Below are positions 60,601 to 64,000 of a DNA stretch of 64,000 nucleotides, one piece after another; position 1 is the stretch's first letter; every line of letters begins with the position of its first letter. The notes beneath the pieces are model-generated. The model was not told where the DNA came from. It searched no databases and saw only the letters and a program-made list of their open reading frames with translations. The stretch is from Dactylonectria macrodidyma. Its lineage: Eukaryota > Ascomycota > Sordariomycetes > Hypocreales > Nectriaceae. Where the stretch lies: assembly GCA_020744425.1 (NCBI GenBank), contig JAGMUV010000011.1, forward strand, positions 558,001-622,000, read 5' to 3'. The translations under genes were made by a program, and so were the position numbers.

Positions 60601-63600
60601 AGAGGGTCAAGTCTTGCCAATTCATCTGCTACCCTAAAGTAAAGGGCCCTGCCAGCATGAGAGACGGCATGGGTTTCATGATTCAGAGCCGCGGAGCCGC
60701 AACAGGGAGCACCGAATATGATATATCCAACGACGCACAACACCAAACACTTGGCATACTGTGCACATTGTACGCATCGCGTACTCAATGATGTGCACAA
60801 TCAAATCCGTCTGTGCTCCCTAACTCCACACATGCTTAGCAGGTTGTCAGTTGCTTGGCTTGTTTGTTGTGAACTCTTCTGTGGCCGCAGCCCGCTACGC
60901 CAAGCTCTCCTTTAGGTCATTGACCCTTGGTCCTGGGTCCAACAGGGGAGTTGCCTCCCTCCTCCAGCCCTTCCCAGACCCTTTTTACGAGCTCTTATGC
61001 CTCACCTTACAACCTGTTGGTCCCTCTCGTCCTCCCTAGTGTCCGTCGCCCGTCAGCCATTGTGTGGCTCCGTTGGACCGGGTGGATCCAGGCGCTCGTG
61101 GAGCCTCAAATCCACCTTCTGTTGGTAAAGACTGCAAGCGCGCTAATGACGGATCCGCGCTTCTCAATTATTTTGCGCGTGGGCACGCACTGTTCATCTT
61201 GAGATTGAGATCGCGGTCAGCAATCTTATTGGAGCGCATTTCATCGTGCTTGGCTTGGTTGAAGGTGGACGAAGGTGAGGACTCGATGACTCCTCCATGC
61301 TCTTCACAAGCTTTACTCTGTACATATGCCGCTTGGCAATTCGATCGTGGGGTACGTAACGTCTGCTAAGCTGTGCAGTGCCTCGTGTGAGGTATAGTTT
61401 CTGTGCACAGATAGATGTCGGGGGGATTTGGAGACCTGTGACGTGAGTGTTGCATCGTTTTGCGAGCGGAGCAAGTTATCAGTGGTCTTGCCACGCCCTC
61501 GAGATAAACCTCAAGTTTGACGCTTGGAAATTGGCCACGATGTAACGAGGTCCTTTGAGAGGTCTTGCTTCGCTACCCGCTGGCTGCTCCCTGTCTACCT
61601 ATATATGACTAAATCAGCTTCAGATAATTTCTTGGCGGATGCAGTGGTTGCAAGCTGGGCCTCGTTCAAGGTCAGTCCAATGAGGAAAAGAGTCACACGC
61701 CTCATCAGTGCAGCAGCTAAGAAAGTATATGGTTCTAGTGTGTGCCCCTGGAGCTATTCGATTGTAGATTAAGCTTATGTATACCTTTCGTTGGAGAGAC
61801 ACTATTTCCTAGGGAGTTTTCGAGGCTCTGTAATAGAAGTTGATATGTTCCGAGCGGTGCAGGTCACTTGACCTCACTACTACCTGGGTGTTGATGCTTT
61901 AGGTTTCCCGGATATCAACTCCGAAAACCCAATTCAACAACGTCACCGGGCCGTCTTCAAGGCCGTCATAGCCGGTGACGACCTCCTGTGACCGCAGACG
62001 AGACAGATCAAGTCAAGACAAGACGGGGCAAGATGAGACGAGTCCGGGCTCGACACGCAGCTTGTTGTGGCTTTCGTTTGAGGGATGGCCCGCCACGATG
62101 GAGAGTGTTTGGAGGTGGCTTGCGAGCTGTGCAGCGGAAAAACAGTGACAAATGGCGACATGAAACCCGAGAAACGAGGTGAAACGGAGGTGGTGCTTCT
62201 GGGCGATCAGCTCCTGAGATGCTTGGCATCTTTGGATTCCTTGGGTATTTCTCGTGCATGCGATCGGGTGTTTGCCGCGAGTGAGACGGACGAGATGAAG
62301 GAGGGAACCAATGCCCTATTTGGGAGTTGGACGCCCGGGTTTGGTGTTGGTCCAGCCGCAAAGCGAGGGCATAGCGAGGGCATAGCGAAGCGAACGGTTT
62401 GGCCCTTGTCCTTTATATTATGCTTCTCGCACTCACCGAAATGCGGCCTTCAGCCTCTGCAAGGGCCACTTCTGGCGTGGGAGTACGGCCAGAATCTCTA
62501 ATAGAGTCCAAGGGAGAGAGTCTTTGGTCGTCTTTTCGGGCGTCTTGGTCGGGTCAAAACACTGCCCCTGCATTAACATGACGAGTCAGTGCGGCGCCTG
62601 ACCAGGACCCCCGGCTGAAACATAGGCGGCCCCGGACACGAGACAACTCCTCCCCCGTAATCACGTCGCAAGAGTGCAACCTAAAGGGCAACTCCAAGGG
62701 CAATCTCTACGCACTTCGCACTACGTAGTACGTAGTAGCAACCCAAAGAGCAATCCCAGAACAACCGCTGGCTCCCGATTCGCAAACGGGTCTCCCGCAC
62801 AATTTGTCCGGTATCATGTTAGAAAGCCCAGCCGATTGGAAGGGCATTCCTTACGACGTCTGTTTCTTGTCTGGACGCTGTGACCAGCCCCTCCCTTCGC
62901 TGGCGCCGACCGTTGCGTCCGGCAGTTTGTTCATTGCGCCCGATGGCTCTTTGGCTTGTGACTACCACAGACTATCAGTTCAGTAGCTGGTTCGAGAGAA
63001 ATGCGCCAGTCACGGCCCTGTTTTGCGCGACACCCGAGCCAGGATGATACAAATTGGCTGGGCAAGGCCCAAGAGACCTGGACCTGGCCATCCCCTAGGC
63101 CTTCCCCCCATGCTCCGAAAGGTTCAAAAGTCCGCTGATCGTGGGGTCGTCGCCTTGTCCGATTACATCCTGGCCTCCAAAAGGGAACCCTCAAGCAATC
63201 TACGAAACCGTGGGATATGGCGTGTCGTCTCAACACTCGGATCGATCCCGTGCTTCTTTCTCCCCGATCCCCTCTGCAGGTTTCGGCCCCATCCCTTCGT
63301 GACAATCCACCAGTCCCGTCAATCCCCCCGGGTCAATCTACTGCCTACAGTACCATTCAAACCCACCCTTGCAGTCTTGGACCAGTCAAGCCACCCTTGA
63401 ACAAAGTCCATCATCAACCAGACGCTTGGATCGTGCATGCCTTAAACCATCAACCCCCGGTCCCGTCCCTGGTTTCTTCCCTCTACCCTCCCTTCTCTTT
63501 CTCTTCTTCTTCCCTTCTTCTCCCCTTTTACTTCTGCAAGGCCGGTCCTTTCTCCCCCTTCGTATGTAATTCTTCAACAACTCGGTCTGAGACTGGGCTT

Positions 63601-63748
63601 ATTACCACCGCCTTTCGCTATACCCTCTACTGTCGTTATCGATTCTCCGAGGGCTGGACTCCCAAGCAGAGTCAGGATTCCAAATTACATTCACCACACG
63701 CTCATTCACTACATCACAACCAACCAACGTCTTTAACGAGGATACATA
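57612..63748. other. 6.1-kb gene-free divergent region
   Basis: No protein family or convincing exon chain found on either strand. It contains a 7-bp tandem repeat at 58164, a T homopolymer near 58699, a duplicated 11-bp unit near 62363, and a pyrimidine-rich tract at about 63466-63540 that fits the leader of the gene starting at 63749. Confidence 0.5.
58164..58191. repeat. 7-bp tandem repeat, four units
   Basis: CGTGGGA twice followed by CGCGGGA twice. Intergenic. Confidence 0.95.
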
Positions 63749-64000
63749 ATGGAGGACCCGGTCGTCAACACTATCAGGGCCCGCTGGCAGATGGATGCCA
63801 GGCATGCAGGTGGCATGGCCCTACCGCCCTGGACCCGAGATGAGAGTGACAACGAGGACCACGACGCTGCAACGAGGAACGACATGGCGAGGAGGAACAG
63901 GCGCAAGATCAAGCGCAGGGATAAGCAGGAGCTGGATGGAGGCCAAGCATCGCCAATGAACCCCAACACCCAACAGCTGCCTCCATCGTCCCCTAATCCC
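63749..64000 (+). CDS. 5' end of an unidentified gene (runs off the right edge)
   Basis: An ATG after a long pyrimidine-rich leader opens a frame that stays open for all 84 remaining codons. The visible protein begins MEDPVVNTIRARWQMDARHA, then an acidic stretch (DESDNEDHD), a strongly basic block (MARRNRRKIKRRDKQEL) that could be a nuclear localisation signal, and a Pro/Gln/Asn-rich start of a disordered region. No domain is visible. A regulatory or nuclear protein is a guess. Confidence 0.6.
   Translation, partial: MEDPVVNTIRARWQMDARHAGGMALPPWTRDESDNEDHDAATRNDMARRNRRKIKRRDKQELDGGQASPMNPNTQQLPPSSPNP

Overview
The window is nuclear DNA of a filamentous ascomycete (Pezizomycotina, most likely a Sordariomycete, possibly Hypocreales). 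The genes carry many short (about 50-100 nt) GT-AG introns with CTAAC/CTGAC-type branch sites, and the exons read cleanly only after splicing. The gene set is fungal: a CON7-type zinc-finger factor, prephenate dehydrogenase, an alternative NADH dehydrogenase, kynureninase, a GH18 chitinase and AAR2. I see no prophage, CRISPR array, complete transposon or biosynthetic cluster. All exon coordinates are read by eye from splice signals and protein continuity; no search was run.

Layout, left to right. 1-8.3 kb: an alpha/beta-hydrolase gene running off the left edge (-), an NDUFAF3-like complex I assembly factor (-), ribosomal protein eL34 (-), a conserved 124-aa protein (-) and a FAR1/WRKY-GCM-fold DNA-binding protein (+). 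8.3-16.3 kb: mostly gene-free DNA, an intracellular-type GH18 chitinase (+), a repeat-containing zinc-finger gene broken by an in-frame TAG (-), and a candidate 42-aa small-protein gene with a TATA box and a 5'UTR intron (+). 16.3-28.1 kb is compact housekeeping DNA: RAD9 (+), an ATS1/RCC1-like protein (-), TYR1 prephenate dehydrogenase (+), a conserved unknown (-), the divergent ribosomal pair eL32 (-)/uS9 (+), and AAR2 (-). 28.1-47.4 kb is dominated by non-coding DNA on both sides of one regulator, CON7 (-), with 4.9 kb downstream and 12.7 kb upstream lacking a recognisable gene. 47.4-57.6 kb: DBP2 DEAD-box helicase (-), kynureninase (-), a membrane acyltransferase-3 protein (+) and an alternative NADH dehydrogenase (-). 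57.6-63.7 kb is again gene-free, and a new gene begins at 63749 (+) and runs off the right edge.

The genes do not form one pathway. Several are arranged as divergent pairs with short shared promoters (ATS1-like/TYR1, eL32/uS9, kynureninase/acyltransferase) or as tight convergent pairs (RAD9/ATS1-like, 58 bp apart). The most interesting points are the 42-aa gene; the nonsense-interrupted repeat gene with a decayed 90-bp tandem repeat beside it; the long intron inside helicase motif V of DBP2, matching the conserved intron known in yeast DBP2/p68 genes; a GC-AG intron in kynureninase; tandem SUMO-type sites and an optional in-frame intron in CON7; and the very long non-coding flank upstream of CON7.
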